Assembly: GCA_030737875.1 (NCBI GenBank)
Contig: CM060915.1
Location: 362,139,863 to 362,203,862, forward strand
From: Allium sativum
Lineage: Eukaryota; Streptophyta; Magnoliopsida; Asparagales; Amaryllidaceae
DNA length: 64,000 bases
Direction of reading: 5' to 3'
This document shows, in pieces, positions 61,685 through 64,000 of the stretch. A program made the translations under genes and the position numbers. Below the pieces are notes generated by a model. The model had not been told where the DNA came from. It saw nothing but the letters and a program-made list of their open reading frames with translations, and made no database searches. How positions within the stretch are numbered: position 1 is the first letter of the stretch; each line of letters starts with the position of its first letter.

Positions 61685-63604
61685 AGTTTATTATATACGC
61701 GAGTTGCTCAGAAAGACCGGGTTTATCCCATTCTGAATAACTGAATCGACGATAAGGAATCGGATATAAAGACGGTGGTCGAAGACCGGAGATCTTCACC
61801 TCGTTTGGATGGTAACCGAGGTCCTGATTGGGAGGCATCCCGAAATTTGGATAATGAGTGGTGATCGTCTAGACGTACGTGGTGATCGATGGGTTTGCGA
61901 GGTATTTAGTGCCTCTGGTTTCGTTCAGACCCATAACGGACTTGCAAATGGACAGTGTGTCTGACATTGGAATTTATTCTGTGTAATTGATAGCCATCAG
62001 TTGCACGGTGTGAATTGCCTGTGTGGCATGCTAAGATGCAGTGATCAGGGCTTCTGTTGAAAAGCAAAGTCTTGTGGTGATGATCAAAACCCCGCCTGTG
62101 TGGCGTAGCTTTGTGTATAACGTGAAATCGCGAGCCTCACACCCAGTATGAACCAGAAACGGGAGGAAGGACCTCAGGGAGGACATGCATTTCTTTCTAG
62201 TTAGAAGTGGCGTCAGTGGTTTTACACGCCCTGACGAGTTTGACTTATGTGGTTGTTACTGTTGCGAGGCGCCTCGGTTAGATCGGACGATCCGGGTCCG
62301 ATGGAGTCATTCGTTGGCTCATTTACACCCCAAAGGGTGGGGAAACGCAGTGTTCAGGAATTTTAATCCACATCGGTGGACCGGCCCTGACGATCCAAGG
62401 GCCCACCTGAGTCTGGGTCCTGAGTCTCGGGCTAGAGAGTCTCGAAGTCGGTAAGGACTATCTTTTGCCTTGGTTCATGACGAAAATCCAATTTCCAAAT
62501 ACATGACTGTGCGGTTTTGATAGTATATATATATAGCGACATGATATATGGCACCCATGGCGTCTATGATTGATAGTTATGATTGAAATTGTTTTTGAAA
62601 CATATAAACACTAGTAATAATATCAAATGCTTTTGTTTTATTCATATCAAGCATATTTTGGCCATTATAAGGTAAAACTCTATCCTCCAGTTTGCGTTGC
62701 ATTGTGTGATGGGAACTGAGTCTTATAATGGCTTCGTTTTGATAAAAAGAATTGCGATGTTTAAAAGAATGATTTGTTTTAAAGCATTGGCAATCCAATG
62801 GAGTAAACCCGTTCCACGAAAGTGGCATGGTCCTGTGATTAGCCATATTTGAAATATGTTGAGTAGATTTCTCATACCAGTCCCATGACTGACTCGTAGT
62901 TTGTTTCACTTTCAAACTCGAGTGCCCCTTTTTCTACACGGGCAGCCTTGTATTCAGGTTTAGCTGGCTCTTTCTGGATAGCTGGAGCTGAAGATGGATT
63001 CTATCATTTATCTATTTTATGTTGTTCAGCTCCTATTGAACATTATGTTTGTTTTCCGCTGTAGACATTTATGTATAGCTGAACTGTATTTGAACTAAGT
63101 ATGATCCTGTATACTGTGTAACTCTGATGATTACTTTTATCCAGTGTATTCACTGTACATTATCTGGTGTATTTATTTAATTCTGTTCTGCTATTATCTG
63201 TTTCTGTGTTATATTCCAAAAATTACCCTTGTCTCCGTCTGTACGGGAAATGGGGTCGTCACACTATGTTCCACACGGGCAGCTAGTAGTTTTGGTTTTT
63301 GCAGATATTTCTTTTCCCAGGATCCTGGATTTACAGCTGGAGCTATATTCAGAAAGCTTTGTATCTGTGTATCTCTTTCAGTTGCGTTATGTATTATTTT
63401 TCCACTGCTATGTAATGTATTTAATCTCTGGTATTTTTCTGATGTATATTATTTATTCATAATCTGTTATATTCTTGTACTCTGATGTAATTGTCGTACT
63501 AGCAATGAAATGTTCTGTTGTTTGTGTTCCAATTAGTCTTGTTCTCAGAGCAATCCGCCTTCCTGTTCGGTTTAGGCCGACCTGGAAGTTCGGGTCGCTA
63601 CATC

Positions 63605-63739
63605 TCTTCTCTTTCCAATGATGAAAATAACAACATCACCATAGCACCTCTCACCCAAGATAATGAAGGAGGGGAAGTCATAAAAGCGGATCCAATCATC
63701 GGTGGAGATGGATGGGTGGAGGTTCCAAGAGATGTATGA
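63605..63739 (+). pseudogene. Possible 3' coding end of a disrupted host gene
   Basis: Directly after the A LTR an open frame of 44 codons reads SSLSNDENNNITIAP..., an acidic stretch, then ends GGDGWVEVPRDV and TGA (63737-63739). Base composition is less AT-rich than the surroundings, and AT-rich, UTR-like sequence follows. This could be the last exon of a gene whose upstream part lies left of the whole nest. I do not recognise the protein. A chance open frame of 44 codons is also quite possible. Confidence 0.3.
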
Positions 63740-64000
63740 ATAAATAAACTTGTTTGATTTGATTGGTATAGTGTGTTTTGAATTTGAATTTAAAACCTTG
63801 TAAATAATTGACATACTTTGTAAATATTGGTTGGATTGTTTGTTTGATCTGAAATTTTCAATTATTGCATTGATTATACTCTTGTTTAGTTTACTTAATA
63901 GAATTACAATAATATAGCCATAGATTTAGGGGGAGTCATAGACTTCAGAAGAGTTATAAATTCAATAGGAATTATAGGATTAGTCCCTATGACCATTCAT
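63740..64000. other. AT-rich flanking DNA
   Basis: No LTR-like sequence or gene is recognised. It begins with ATAAATAAAC after the putative stop, compatible with a 3' untranslated region. Confidence 0.4.

Larger units (their letters stand above)
37337..63263 (+). mobile_element. Element C: Ty3/gypsy chromovirus with decayed gag-pol, interrupted by B
   Basis: The 5-base duplication CTATG flanks it (37332-37336 and 63264-63268). Parts in order: 5' LTR (37337-42205), leader with primer site, gag, zinc knuckles and protease, RT, RNase H, integrase with GPY/F and chromodomain, 1.2 kb 3' untranslated part, polypurine tract, 3' LTR (47878-63263 including B). Domain order PR-RT-RH-IN places it in Ty3/gypsy, and the chromodomain with Met-tRNA primer site fits the Tekay/Del chromovirus clade. 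About ten differences in the first ~400 bases of the two LTRs suggest moderate age. Two frameshifts and two nonsense codons make this copy non-functional. Confidence 0.93.
47878..63263 (+). repeat. 3' LTR of C, split by B
   Basis: The LTR proper is 47878-50901 plus 61690-63263 (about 4.6 kb). It matches the 5' LTR closely. The B insertion point reads through as CACTAGTTTATTATATACG in the 5' LTR at about 40625. Missing relative to the 5' LTR: one ~249-base unit and about 24 bases of AT repeat. Confidence 0.92.
9925..63602 (+). mobile_element. Element A: tandem giant-LTR retrotransposon array, heavily interrupted
   Basis: The order on the plus strand is internal copy 1 (9925-10895), LTR (10896-29993), internal copy 2 with primer site (29994-31050), LTR (31051-63602). 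Both LTRs start TGTAA(A/C)A(A/C)CCCGG and end TTCGGGTC(A/G)(T/C)TACA. With insertions removed they are about 6.66 and 6.62 kb. Internal copy 1 starts where F is inserted, so its first ~80 bases and a further LTR should lie left of the window. Sharing one LTR between two internal regions points to unequal recombination between A elements rather than two independent insertions. No protein-coding capacity is seen in A. The right flank after 63602 begins TCTCT; whether this is a TSD cannot be checked here. Confidence 0.8.
31051..63602 (+). repeat. Right LTR of A, split by C
   Basis: The LTR proper is 31051-37336 plus 63269-63602 (about 6.62 kb). The flanks of C join into sequence matching the middle LTR at 29636-29993 (CTCTGGGTGC, CACACGGGCA). 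It retains the uninterrupted form of the G site and the internal block duplication. Divergence from the middle LTR is clearly greater than that between the two C LTRs or the two B LTRs, so A is older than its guests. Confidence 0.85.

Overview
This is a plant nuclear sequence, very probably from a eudicot with a large repeat-rich genome. Roughly the first 63.6 kb consist of LTR retrotransposons inserted into one another. The only coding sequence I can recognise is one decayed Ty3/gypsy gag-pol (chromovirus, Tekay/Del-like, with a C-terminal chromodomain) at 42459-46692. Only the last ~400 bases look like ordinary host DNA, and they may carry the tail of a disrupted host gene. No rRNA, tRNA, CRISPR or bacterial features were seen. 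All coordinates were read by eye, and boundaries should be good to a base or two where a target-site duplication (TSD) is quoted.

Layout, using my own letter names. F (1-9924, minus strand) is a non-autonomous element with ~6.1 kb LTRs and a 1.5 kb internal region; its distal LTR runs off the left edge. F sits in the internal region of A (9925-63602, plus strand). A is a non-autonomous family with ~6.6 kb LTRs and a ~1.06 kb internal region, arranged as internal-LTR-internal-LTR, which implies a tandem LTR-I-LTR-I-LTR array. The middle A LTR (10896-29993) is split by G (13185-25619, TSD ATATG), a ~7.1 kb solo LTR. G is split by H (14078-19411, TSD ATAAA), a ~5.3 kb solo LTR related to C. The right A LTR (31051-63602) is split by C (37337-63263, TSD CTATG), the gag-pol element with ~4.9 kb LTRs. 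The 3' LTR of C is split by B (50902-61684, TSD AGTTT), a non-autonomous element with 4.5 kb LTRs and a 1.7 kb internal region. The sister LTR in the window gives an uninterrupted version of the G, C and B target sites, so the nesting order is well supported: A first; then F, G and C into A; H into G; B into C.

How the parts relate. All elements begin TGTAAC and end in a TTACA/CACA-type terminus. Those with internal regions use an initiator-Met-tRNA-type primer site (TGGTATCAGAGC) and a purine tract, usually preceded by a TTCGAGGACGAA-like motif. A, C, F, G and H share blocks of LTR sequence despite being different families, and A and C also share the internal tail. This suggests one lineage in which C-like autonomous elements supply proteins to giant-LTR, coding-free relatives. 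The most interesting observations are a predicted intron in C that would splice from the LTR leader, across the LTR end and primer site, to 13 bases before the gag start; hairpin-forming minisatellites inside the giant LTRs; a 24-base palindrome shared by the coding-free internal regions of two families; and a ~165-base-spaced palindromic module near the LTR 5' ends.
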